The notes under the pieces were generated by a model. The model saw only the letters and a program-made list of their open reading frames with translations, was not told the DNA's origin and ran no database searches. From Candidatus Brockarchaeota archaeon (GTDB lineage Archaea; Thermoproteota; EX4484-205; JAAOZP01), in contig JAFNIX010000015.1 of assembly GCA_017601225.1 (NCBI GenBank), forward strand, positions 1-43,856: 43,856 bases of DNA, read 5' to 3'. This document shows, piece after piece, positions 1-7,042 of the stretch; position 1 is the stretch's first letter; each line of letters begins with the position of its first letter. Made by a program: the position numbers and the translations under genes.

Positions 1-176
1 CCGGTTTTAAGAAGATCCTCCAGCTTTTCCCGTGGAATAACCGTTGTTCCGAAAATCCTTGGCCAGACAGACTGGAGTTGAGCAAGCTTCTCTTCCAGCG
101 TCATCCTTTTCAACAGATCCCTAACCCTGAGCTCAACAGGGGCTGAGGGATCCAGGTAAACAGGCTTATCCTCCAT
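1..176 (-). CDS. Glycoside hydrolase family 3 (beta-glucosidase-type), N-terminal fragment
   Basis: The minus-strand frame opens with ATG at 176-174 and runs off the left edge, so only about 58 N-terminal residues are visible. They read as the opening of a GH3 enzyme: YLDPSAPVELRVRDLL followed by RMTLEEKLAQLQ, which matches the family's usual start (a short 'D...VE.RV.DLL.RMTLEEKI.QL' segment ahead of the (beta/alpha)8 domain). GH3 enzymes remove terminal beta-linked glucose or xylose and similar sugars. No signal peptide is visible, so a cytoplasmic enzyme acting on imported oligosaccharides is likely. A GGTGG sequence lies about 7 nt before the ATG. It is divergent from the ferredoxin/AOR pair at 329, and two further glycosidases follow in the window. 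The catalytic domain is outside the window, so the exact activity cannot be judged. Confidence 0.8.
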   Translation of the reverse strand, partial: MEDKPVYLDPSAPVELRVRDLLKRMTLEEKLAQLQSVWPRIFGTTVIPREKLEDLLKT

Positions 177-280
177 CTTTACCCACCAATTATGCCACCA
201 TTCTTCGATATTTATGTTTTCAAACCCTTTACATGGCACATGCTAGCCGCGAACCAAGGTTGCCCGCTTCAGAATGTTAA

Positions 281-298
281 AATTAAAATTATTTAAGG
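281..298 (+). promoter_or_regulatory. Probable promoter (TATA) of the ferredoxin-AOR operon
   Basis: An A/T-rich stretch ending in TTATTTAAGG (289-298) sits about 35 nt before the GTG at 329. That predicts transcription starting near 319 and a leader of about 10 nt containing GTGAGG (319-324), which could serve as ribosome binding site. Confidence 0.5.
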
Positions 299-328
299 CT
301 GAAAAAGCGAATATTAGAGTGAGGAACA

Positions 329-703
329 GTGGCTAGAAAGTTGACAGTCCTGGATATTGATAAATGCGTCGGATGCCAGCTATGCATGTTTGCATGCTCA
401 AGAAGGTTCGGCGAGGGAGGGTTCGCCAAATCAGCAATAAGAGTAAAGTCGATCGGAGGAGTGGAGAGGGGTTTCACAGTAGTCGTTTGCAGAGCCTGCC
501 CAGACCCGCCTTGCATGAAGGTTTGCGTGACTAACGCACTATCCTTAAGGAAGGGCGGCGGGGTCACGCTTAACCCTTCGAAATGCATAGGATGTGGAAG
601 GTGTGTTGACGCATGCCCGCTTAAAGCAGTCTTCTGGGACAATGAGGCCAACAAGCCTAACATATGCATCCACTGCGGCTACTGCGCCAATTATTGTCCC
701 TAG
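329..703 (+). CDS. Polyferredoxin, four [4Fe-4S] clusters; electron-transfer subunit of the adjacent AOR
   Basis: A 124-residue protein with 16 cysteines in four cluster-type groups. The first is C13-x2-C16-x2-C19-x3-C23, the second is the CRACPDPPCMKVC block, and the last two are the classical CIGCGRCVDAC and CIHCGYCANYC motifs. It should carry four [4Fe-4S] clusters in the cytoplasm. The start is GTG at 329, just after GTGAGG. It ends 31 nt before a tungsten aldehyde oxidoreductase gene on the same strand, so the two are almost certainly co-transcribed. The same pairing is known for Pyrococcus WOR5 and its small subunit and for bacterial AorA/AorB enzymes. The inferred role is to carry electrons from the tungsten site to soluble ferredoxin or another acceptor. 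Confidence 0.85.
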   Translation: MARKLTVLDIDKCVGCQLCMFACSRRFGEGGFAKSAIRVKSIGGVERGFTVVVCRACPDPPCMKVCVTNALSLRKGGGVTLNPSKCIGCGRCVDACPLKAVFWDNEANKPNICIHCGYCANYCP

Positions 704-734
704 AGGGTAATAGGGTTGAGGGAGGCTGAGTAGA

Positions 735-2486
735 ATGACGCTTGATAAAATCCTTTACATAGACCTTTCAAAGAGAAGATTCCATGTGAGAAGCAGACCA
801 GACCTGTTTGAGAAACACATAGGCGGAGCAGGCGTCGCCATTAGGCTTCTGCTGGAGGAGTGCCCAGAGAAAGCAGACCCTTTTGGACCTGAGAACCCTA
901 TCATATTCGCAGTCGGCCCCCTGACAGGCCTCTTCCCGATGGCTTCTAAAACAGTCGCCATGTTCAAGTCTCCTTTAACCGGCAACCTTGGCGAGAGCCA
1001 TGCCGGTGGAAGAAGCGCCACTGCAATCAGAATGGCAGGGTACGGTGCGATGGTGGTTAAGGGGGCTAGTGAAACACCTGTTTACCTCGCCATCTACGGG
1101 AGCGAAGTGCATTTCAGAGACGCTTCCGGAATATGGGGGATTGAAAGCAGCTATACTGTGGGAAGAATAGTTAGGGAACTTGAGTCTGAAGCGGGTTTGA
1201 GGACAATTATGAGAATAGGCAGGGCAGGCGAGAAAATGGTTTCATACGCGAGCGTGATTGTCGAAACCTACCGCCACTTCGGCAGGCTTGGCCTCGGAGC
1301 GGTCTTCGGCAGCAAGAAGCTTAAGGCGATAATGATATGTGGAAAACACTCAGTGAAGGTTGAAAACCCTCAGGAATACAGGATCCTCTACGACAAGATT
1401 TTTCAGCTAACTGTTAAATCACAGCTGATGAAGAAGTACCACGATATTGGAACATCCTCCAACGTTATCCCCCTGAACGAGCTTAAAGCGCTTCCCTCGA
1501 TAAACCTCCGGCAGACGAGTCTGAAAAATGCTGAAAACATCTCAGGCGAGAATCTCGCTGAGAAACACTTGGGCAGAAGGGTCTCCTGCTCCCATTGCCC
1601 AGTGGCCTGTATACATTTGGCGACACTCAGGGAGCCTTATGAGGATGAGCCTTATTTCTACAAGACAACCATGGTTCCTTACGACTACGAGCCCATATAC
1701 TCTTTGGGCTCCATGCTAGGATTAACCGAGACTGATGAGTTGTTAAAGCTTATTGACGAGGTTGAGACGCAGGGGCTGGACGCGATAAGCACGGGCGTCG
1801 TTTTAGCCTGGGCTACTGAAGCCTATGAGAAAGGCCTTGTCACAAGCGTAGAGACAATGGGGCTGGAGCTTAAATGGGGCGATGGGGAAGCATACCGGGA
1901 GGCTGTCAGGAGGATTGTGTCCCAGCCGAACGAGTTCTACTCAAACCTGGCGAAGGGTGTTGAGAAGGCTGCGTTGAAACACGGCGGAATGGATTTTGCA
2001 CTCTCCTTCGGGGGTAACGAGATGCCGGGCTACCATACTGGGCCGGCTGCACACCTTACCTTTCTAACTGGTGCTAGGCACAGTCATCTGGATAGCGCGG
2101 GATACAGCATTGATGAGGATAATGCTAAGACGGGGATAAGGATGACGCCGAGGCAGATTGCCGAGGCTCTGTTTAAAGAGGAGTCTTGGCGTCAAGTCTT
2201 ATCAAGCCTAGTAGTATGCTTCTTCGCTAGAGGAGTCTACAAGCCTGAGACCGTGCTCGAATGCCTGAAGACCGTAGGGTTTAATCCTGATATTTCTCTC
2301 GAAGACTTGAGCAGAATAGGGGTTGAAACTCTTAAGAGTAAAAACGAGTTTAAAGCTAGAGAGGGCTTCAGCCATAGGGATTTGAGGATACCGGGGAGAA
2401 TATTTGAAACGGAAACGCCACTCGGGACTTTGGAGGAAGAATTTATCGGGGAAGGGATAGAAGAGTTCTTCAGGCTACTGCAGTAA
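735..2486 (+). CDS. Tungsten aldehyde:ferredoxin oxidoreductase family (AOR/WOR5-like)
   Basis: This 583-residue protein is close to the usual AOR length of about 600. The N-terminal domain (residues 1-210) begins with ILYIDLSKRRFHV and contains the IGGAGVAIRLL pterin-side segment. The cubane cluster ligands are visible as C285-x2-C288-x3-C292 (CSHCPVAC) with the distant fourth cysteine at C510. The pterin-binding segment TQGLDAISTG follows the family consensus D/E-x2-GLD-x-ISTG. AORs oxidise aldehydes to carboxylic acids with a bis-tungstopterin cofactor. The polyferredoxin encoded just upstream points to a heteromeric WOR5/AorAB-type enzyme rather than a homodimeric AOR. The substrate cannot be read from sequence; sugar- or peptide-derived aldehydes are plausible given the nearby glycosidases. 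A T-tract follows the stop codon directly. Confidence 0.92.
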   Translation: MTLDKILYIDLSKRRFHVRSRPDLFEKHIGGAGVAIRLLLEECPEKADPFGPENPIIFAVGPLTGLFPMASKTVAMFKSPLTGNLGESHAGGRSATAIRMAGYGAMVVKGASETPVYLAIYGSEVHFRDASGIWGIESSYTVGRIVRELESEAGLRTIMRIGRAGEKMVSYASVIVETYRHFGRLGLGAVFGSKKLKAIMICGKHSVKVENPQEYRILYDKIFQLTVKSQLMKKYHDIGTSSNVIPLNELKALPSINLRQTSLKNAENISGENLAEKHLGRRVSCSHCPVACIHLATLREPYEDEPYFYKTTMVPYDYEPIYSLGSMLGLTETDELLKLIDEVETQGLDAISTGVVLAWATEAYEKGLVTSVETMGLELKWGDGEAYREAVRRIVSQPNEFYSNLAKGVEKAALKHGGMDFALSFGGNEMPGYHTGPAAHLTFLTGARHSHLDSAGYSIDEDNAKTGIRMTPRQIAEALFKEESWRQVLSSLVVCFFARGVYKPETVLECLKTVGFNPDISLEDLSRIGVETLKSKNEFKAREGFSHRDLRIPGRIFETETPLGTLEEEFIGEGIEEFFRLLQ

Positions 2487-2500
2487 TTTTTTTCTAAAAA
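2484..2500 (+). terminator. Probable T-tract terminator after the AOR gene
   Basis: The TAA stop (2484-2486) is followed at once by seven T residues (2487-2493). Archaeal RNA polymerase terminates on such T-tracts, and the next gene is convergent. Confidence 0.45.
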
Positions 2501-2539
2501 CGAATTGAGTCTTTCGAACATAGAATACGCAGTACAATG

Positions 2540-3979
2540 CTACTGTGAGCCTTTTTCAACCGTTGACTCTGCGTGAATAAGCTCAGCCCTAAGGTTAACG
2601 CTAGTAACCCTGGTAACCAGAATCACCCAGGGCTCGTCCTCAATGTTGACGAGGCCGAAGTTACTATTCTCCCCGTCGAACCTCCCCTGCGCAGGCTGAT
2701 CCGAATACTGGAACCAATGGTATCCCACAACATAGGGCTCGGATAGGATTTTGCTGACATAGTTTTCGAATCGCTCAGCCCTATCCCCCTGAGTTGCTAA
2801 AGGTGTTCCAGCACCCCTAGTGTTAGGCAAGCCGGAGTCCCTCGCCTTAAAGGAGAATTCAGTGATCATCACTGGAAGGCCTGTTAGACGGTTTATAGCC
2901 CTCAAGTCCTCCAGGGGGGGCTCCCACCCGTAGTTGTTGACTGAAACAACATCAACGTGTCCAATGCACCCTTTCAAAACCTCGTCTGGCGGCCTGAAAG
3001 CAAACCTACACCCTAAGATAAGATGGTTGGGATCATGCTTCCTTATAGCGTCGTGGCAAACCTTGAAATACCTTTTCGAAACAAGCTCCAGGAAGCCCAG
3101 CCTGTCGGAATCCAAGGAGGCCCCTGCAGGAGGCCCATATATGTTCAGAATATCCTCGAAGGAGCTGAAGCCTGTCCCCCATTTAGCGTTAAGCTCGCCT
3201 ATACTCCCATACTTCTCCCTCAAATACTGGACGAGCATCCTTTTACCCGGAGCATCCTTTTCAAGAGCAAGATAGTCGTCGAAAAGATGCTTGGAAGACC
3301 TCCAGTCCGGCCCCCACCTTAGCTCGTTGTCAGTGAAATAGCCCAGGAGATATGGGTCATCCCTCCTAGGGGCGCACATCTTCTCAGCAACCTCTTCAGC
3401 AACTTTCTCGAACTTCTCCGAGAAATAGTCTACGACGCTTCCGCTCAACCATTCTGAGCCGGCGGAAGCAGCAATATCGAGTATTACAGTGTACGGGATT
3501 TCAAGCTCGTAGAGCTCCCTGCTTGACCATGCGCCGATCGTGTTGAAACCATAGCTTCGCAGCCTTTCAACAGTGGCCTTAGCCCAAGGCTCGACGCCCC
3601 CATATTTTTTCAGAACAGCCTTGTTGTACGGGCTATATCCCAGGGAGGGAGAATAGTCCGCGTTGAAGCTGACGTGATTCACCCCCTTAGATATGAAGCA
3701 GTTTCCCTCAGGGTCTATAAGCCACCAGACACCATTAATTTTCTCAACGTGGAAGAAGCCGGTAGCTTTACCTTTAACGCTCAACGTCCCACCGTAAGCA
3801 TCATAGGATAGGCTTGATATAAGGTTTGCCAGCTTTTTGAAGCTTTCACCGTATTCGGCGAGCTGACGTTTAAGCTCCTTAGCCGATTGCAAGCAGGCGG
3901 ACAAGTTGTATGAGAGAAACGCTAGGATTACCAGCATTATTACGAGAAGCGAGCACATTATCTTAAAACTCGGCGTCAT
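2540..3979 (-). CDS. Membrane-anchored clan GH-A glycoside hydrolase (agarase-like annotation group)
   Basis: A 479-residue protein with one N-terminal hydrophobic helix (residues 7-30) that could be an uncleaved anchor or signal sequence, so the enzyme probably works outside the membrane. After a short helical linker comes a GFFHVEKINGVWWLIDPEG segment and then a TIM-barrel-like region. Two clan GH-A signatures are visible: N218-E219 in YFTDNELRWG (acid/base) and E374 in VMITEFSF (nucleophile). A late WFQYSDQP motif is typical of the final barrel strand. The opening resembles proteins loosely annotated as beta-agarases, but the substrate is not determined. A TATA-like TTTTAAAAAC (minus strand) lies about 25 nt from the ATG, so the mRNA is probably leaderless. 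It is convergent with the AOR gene. Confidence 0.8.
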   Translation of the reverse strand: MTPSFKIMCSLLVIMLVILAFLSYNLSACLQSAKELKRQLAEYGESFKKLANLISSLSYDAYGGTLSVKGKATGFFHVEKINGVWWLIDPEGNCFISKGVNHVSFNADYSPSLGYSPYNKAVLKKYGGVEPWAKATVERLRSYGFNTIGAWSSRELYELEIPYTVILDIAASAGSEWLSGSVVDYFSEKFEKVAEEVAEKMCAPRRDDPYLLGYFTDNELRWGPDWRSSKHLFDDYLALEKDAPGKRMLVQYLREKYGSIGELNAKWGTGFSSFEDILNIYGPPAGASLDSDRLGFLELVSKRYFKVCHDAIRKHDPNHLILGCRFAFRPPDEVLKGCIGHVDVVSVNNYGWEPPLEDLRAINRLTGLPVMITEFSFKARDSGLPNTRGAGTPLATQGDRAERFENYVSKILSEPYVVGYHWFQYSDQPAQGRFDGENSNFGLVNIEDEPWVILVTRVTSVNLRAELIHAESTVEKGSQ

Positions 3980-3999
3980 CGACTGGATTTACACATCCG

Positions 4000-4009
4000 T
4001 TTTTAAAAG
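4000..4009 (-). promoter_or_regulatory. TATA box of the GH-A glycosidase gene
   Basis: The minus strand reads TTTTAAAAAC centred about 25 nt upstream of the ATG at 3979. This spacing predicts a leaderless transcript. Confidence 0.5.
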
Positions 4010-4071
4010 CTTTCCGTCAGCCTGAAACCAATTGGATGGGGAAAATACGAAAAAGATGAAAAAAAAGGTTT

Positions 4072-6171
4072 TTACGGTTGGAACAGGGTTTGCATCTTCG
4101 GGAATACTACTCCAAGGTTTAGCAGTGCAGCGGGCAGCCACATGGCGCCGAAGCCCAGGATCCATCCTGCCACTATTGGCATTGCGTACTCCTCATACCT
4201 CTTTATCCCTATGGTTCTGATCACGACGAATTTTATTATTAACGCGATCAGTGAGGTTAGCCACATGTATGTGGGTATGGTCATGGATATGTAGAGGGCT
4301 GGAACGCTTATGAACCAGAAGAGTGGAACCTTAAGCTTCAAAACGTAGAGCACCAGTGCCAGAAGTATTCCGAGACCGTAGCATATGCCAAGAGCGTATT
4401 CTATTGTTAGCTCCGCAGGCCCAGCCCACCTTCCCCTGTGGTAGTACCCAGCGGCAACCCAAGGCCACCAGGTGAACACGCGGTCGCCCAGCTGGTTGAC
4501 ACCGCCCTGCGTGTTAAATATGAAGTAGGTGTCCAATGGAACGAACACGAACAGCAGCACAACCATGCCGATGAATAACGCTATTAGGAAGTCTTTCATC
4601 CTCATCCTGAGCTCGTAGGCAAGCTTGTACAGTGTTACCTGGAACCCTGCTGACAGGGGGCCGAAGGACACGTTCCAGTGGCCAGCGTTCGCCATGTGCC
4701 TAGCTATCGTGAACCAAGCCGGGTCGGTCATAGGCGAGTCCCAAGTGACACTCATGGGTGCAGGCCATCCTCTGAGGGCTGATCCTACTACGTAGGTTGG
4801 GTCCCAAGGGGCGGGGCCAGCGCCCCAGCCTGTTCCGACGTGCCAGAAGACCTCTGCGTATACTCTCGCATAGGTCACGTGGAAGATCAGTGCCCAGAGT
4901 GGCACGAGTAATGCGATCAACGGGTCTGCTCCCTCGATTAGCATTAAAGCGTACCATCCGAAAGCGCCTATCAGTAGGAGTAGTGGGATTGTTCTCATGG
5001 ATAGGCCTCTTTCCTCCCCTCCCTTCCAGAGGGATGAGAAGACGCTTGCAAACCTTTTCCTCTGAGTGTAGAGGCACCATATCGCTATGCCTATGCCCAC
5101 GCCGGTTGAAGCAACATACCTGTATGGGAAGGGCATCCATACTCCCGGGTATGCTTCCCATGGCCACACGTACTCCATCCCAGCCTGGTATGCGACTATG
5201 CCCATGCTCACGCCTATGCCTTGGTAGAGCACGCCGAAGATGATCCATCCAAGTATCAGTGTTATAAGAGCATCGTTAGGCATAACCAGCCCTACGGCTA
5301 TCTGAGGTATGAAGAATATTGCTGACGCATATATCCCGGGCCAGAGTGCAGCGAGGAACGGTAGGTTCACATTCTGCTCACCCCACCATGCGGATGCTGG
5401 AAACTCCGGCCAGAGCTCAGCTATCAAAGGCTGTATCCCGCTTATCATGCCTATTACGAACATGCCCCAGAAAACCTTTGTCGTCGGAACCTTGAAGTTG
5501 AAGAGCCTAGACTTATTAGTAGCAGGATCGATCTCCCCGGCTTCCCTGAACATGTAGAGCGATGGAACCGCTAAGGGGAAGATTAGCCTCTCCTCCTCAA
5601 CCCAGACTCTGCCGAAGACGAACGTTACGAATATGCTTATGAAGGCGTAGAACATGTAGACGAGGCCCCAGTATATTAGGGCGTTGGTTATGTATCCCCA
5701 TGGAACAACCTGGCCAGGTGCTCTACCGTTCATCAGCATCGTAGCGATTTCGAAGCGTATCGGCTCAGGAGCGATTATTACGGCGGGGACAGCCCTGCTC
5801 CAGTAGTCTCTTAAACTGTCTATTGAGAAAGCCTCGTAATCGCTAAGAGCACCGTACACGGGCATGCTTAAAGGATTGTTGTGAGCTGCAGCATGCATCG
5901 TCAGGTACGAGTGCATTCCTAGGAATGAGATTACTGAGAATACGAAAACCAATTCCTGCGGCGTCAGCCTCAGCTTAGGGTTGGCTCTTCCCAGGAGTTC
6001 GAACACCACGATGAAGTAAACCATAGGTATTATGAAAGTGCCGAAAGTAGATGTCTTGTCAGTATATAGGCCTACGACAACCGACATGTATGCGAAGAAT
6101 ATTGCGAGGGGGATGGAGACGGCGAGTGATTTTGGTGTTAAACCTGTTCTAAGCTCCACTTCCGTAGCCAT
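4072..6171 (-). CDS. Polytopic membrane protein, OPT/DUF6785-DUF6784-like; putative transporter
   Basis: About 699 residues, with roughly a dozen or more hydrophobic helices along its whole length and no ATPase or soluble domain. I chose ATG at 6171: GGTGA lies 7 nt upstream, and the TATA-like element at about 6207-6216 would start transcription downstream of the earlier in-frame ATG at 6207. The family call rests on the LTPQELVFVFSVISF segment after the second helix, a VEEERLIFPLA motif around residue 200 and tryptophan-rich loops. I associate these with the uncharacterised DUF6785/DUF6784 proteins, which resemble oligopeptide transporters (OPT). A related protein lies at 11677-13596. Flanking glycosidase genes suggest uptake of glycan breakdown products or glycopeptides, but this is inference. 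A large palindrome and tandem repeats lie upstream (6253-6365). Confidence 0.72.
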   Translation of the reverse strand: MATEVELRTGLTPKSLAVSIPLAIFFAYMSVVVGLYTDKTSTFGTFIIPMVYFIVVFELLGRANPKLRLTPQELVFVFSVISFLGMHSYLTMHAAAHNNPLSMPVYGALSDYEAFSIDSLRDYWSRAVPAVIIAPEPIRFEIATMLMNGRAPGQVVPWGYITNALIYWGLVYMFYAFISIFVTFVFGRVWVEEERLIFPLAVPSLYMFREAGEIDPATNKSRLFNFKVPTTKVFWGMFVIGMISGIQPLIAELWPEFPASAWWGEQNVNLPFLAALWPGIYASAIFFIPQIAVGLVMPNDALITLILGWIIFGVLYQGIGVSMGIVAYQAGMEYVWPWEAYPGVWMPFPYRYVASTGVGIGIAIWCLYTQRKRFASVFSSLWKGGEERGLSMRTIPLLLLIGAFGWYALMLIEGADPLIALLVPLWALIFHVTYARVYAEVFWHVGTGWGAGPAPWDPTYVVGSALRGWPAPMSVTWDSPMTDPAWFTIARHMANAGHWNVSFGPLSAGFQVTLYKLAYELRMRMKDFLIALFIGMVVLLFVFVPLDTYFIFNTQGGVNQLGDRVFTWWPWVAAGYYHRGRWAGPAELTIEYALGICYGLGILLALVLYVLKLKVPLFWFISVPALYISMTIPTYMWLTSLIALIIKFVVIRTIGIKRYEEYAMPIVAGWILGFGAMWLPAALLNLGVVFPKMQTLFQP

Positions 6172-6206
6172 AATGTTTTCACCTTCGGATATGTTATACA
6201 TTTGCA

Positions 6207-6216
6207 AAATTTAAAC
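6207..6216 (-). promoter_or_regulatory. TATA-like element of the OPT-like gene
   Basis: The minus strand reads AGTTTAAATT here, 36-45 nt before the chosen ATG at 6171. It predicts transcription from about 6185. It also argues against the upstream ATG at 6207, which falls inside this element. Confidence 0.45.
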
Positions 6217-6252
6217 TTTACGGGTGTAAAATCCGTTCCTAAGAGTTAGCAT

Positions 6253-6298
6253 GCGTAAAACCGCCAAAATGGGTTCATAAACCCATTCCTGTTTACGC
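6253..6298. promoter_or_regulatory. Nested inverted repeat (candidate operator or structured element) between divergent genes
   Basis: Inner arms AATGGGTT (6268-6275) and AACCCATT (6280-6287) are perfect 8-bp complements around the loop CATA. Outer arms GCGTAAA (6253-6259) and TTTACGC (6292-6298) are perfect 7-bp complements. The element sits between the divergent promoters of the OPT-like gene (minus) and the 218-aa gene (plus). A terminator role is unlikely there, so a regulator-binding site or a small structured RNA is more plausible. Confidence 0.55.
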
Positions 6299-6329
6299 GG
6301 GACTCCAAAAATTTAAAAAATTATAATTC

Positions 6330-6365
6330 AGATAGAAGATAGACTTAAGATAGACTTATTTAATA
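6330..6365 (+). promoter_or_regulatory. Tandem 11-bp repeats abutting the TATA box of the 218-aa gene
   Basis: AGATAGACTTA occurs twice without a gap (6337-6347 and 6348-6358), preceded by a partial copy AGATAGA (6330-6336). The last copy runs into a TATA-like CTTATTTAATA (6355-6365). The box centre is about 26 nt from the ATG at 6386, so the transcript should be leaderless. The 11-bp period is about one helical turn, which fits a cooperatively bound regulator. Confidence 0.55.
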
Positions 6366-6385
6366 AAAAACCTCTGGTAGAGGTA

Positions 6386-7042
6386 ATGTCTTGGGTCCAG
6401 AGTGTGAAGAAGGCGCTTGAACAGTATGAAGTATCTTTCGAGGAAACCGGTAGGGGAAACCTGGTTGCTAAGCCGCTTGAAAACCCGCAGATAAGGCTAA
6501 TTATTCTCGTAAGAAGGATGCAGTTCAGCTTCGACAGGAAGTTCGAAATAGTTGGTGTACTTGAAATCCCTGAGGACAGGCTTAAAAACCAGGATAAGCC
6601 TCAGCTTTTAAGAAGAATGCTTTCAGAATCCTTGGAACTGGAGTTGAAAGGGTTTTTAAGCAGAAGCCTGAAGGTCAGCAGGTGGAGTGGACTAGCCTCC
6701 ATACCCGGGGTACCCATGTCTGAGGAGGGCCTGATGCAGCTCATTAGGAGCAGGGAGGTTGAGGAACTGGTTAAACAGGGGGGAGGAGACTTGATAGAAA
6801 TATTCCCATCGCTCATACCGGTTGAACTTTTTGAAACATACCTGATGACTTCAGACAGAGGACCCATGATTAGCAGCATGGTTAAAAAATACATGGAGTC
6901 GCCTCAATCCATATCGTGGATCGTGAGGATGCACATGCTGTATGGTGTTCAGTCAGCAGGCGGGATCCGGAGAGCATTCCTCACAATCGTTAACCTCCTT
7001 AAGAAAATCGAGGAGTATACTTACACTAGGCTTTTGCCATAG
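6386..7042 (+). CDS. Conserved-looking protein of unknown function, 218 aa
   Basis: I do not recognise this family. The protein is soluble, with no signal peptide, no transmembrane helix and no cysteine motif. The first third looks like mixed alpha/beta (IRLIILVRRMQFSFDR, then FEIVGVLEIPEDRL). The rest is mostly amphipathic helix ending in an arginine- and tyrosine-containing helix. The ATG at 6386 lies about 26 nt from the centre of a TATA box that carries tandem repeats, so the gene is likely expressed without a leader and regulated. Its 3' end overlaps the 3' end of the convergent peptidase-permease fusion gene by 17 nt. It shares a divergent promoter region with the OPT-like gene, so co-regulation is possible. 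Confidence 0.6.
   Translation: MSWVQSVKKALEQYEVSFEETGRGNLVAKPLENPQIRLIILVRRMQFSFDRKFEIVGVLEIPEDRLKNQDKPQLLRRMLSESLELELKGFLSRSLKVSRWSGLASIPGVPMSEEGLMQLIRSREVEELVKQGGGDLIEIFPSLIPVELFETYLMTSDRGPMISSMVKKYMESPQSISWIVRMHMLYGVQSAGGIRRAFLTIVNLLKKIEEYTYTRLLP

Noticed and set aside
289..669. 126-aa minus-strand frame opposite the polyferredoxin
   Set aside because: Antisense of a 16-cysteine ferredoxin; its own sequence is low-complexity and it overlaps the AOR operon promoter.
4700..5248. Long frames on both strands inside the OPT-like gene (182 aa minus, 148 aa plus)
   Set aside because: Arg/Pro-rich shadows of a GC-rich membrane protein gene; no start signals and no family resemblance, while the 700-residue frame shows clear transmembrane periodicity.
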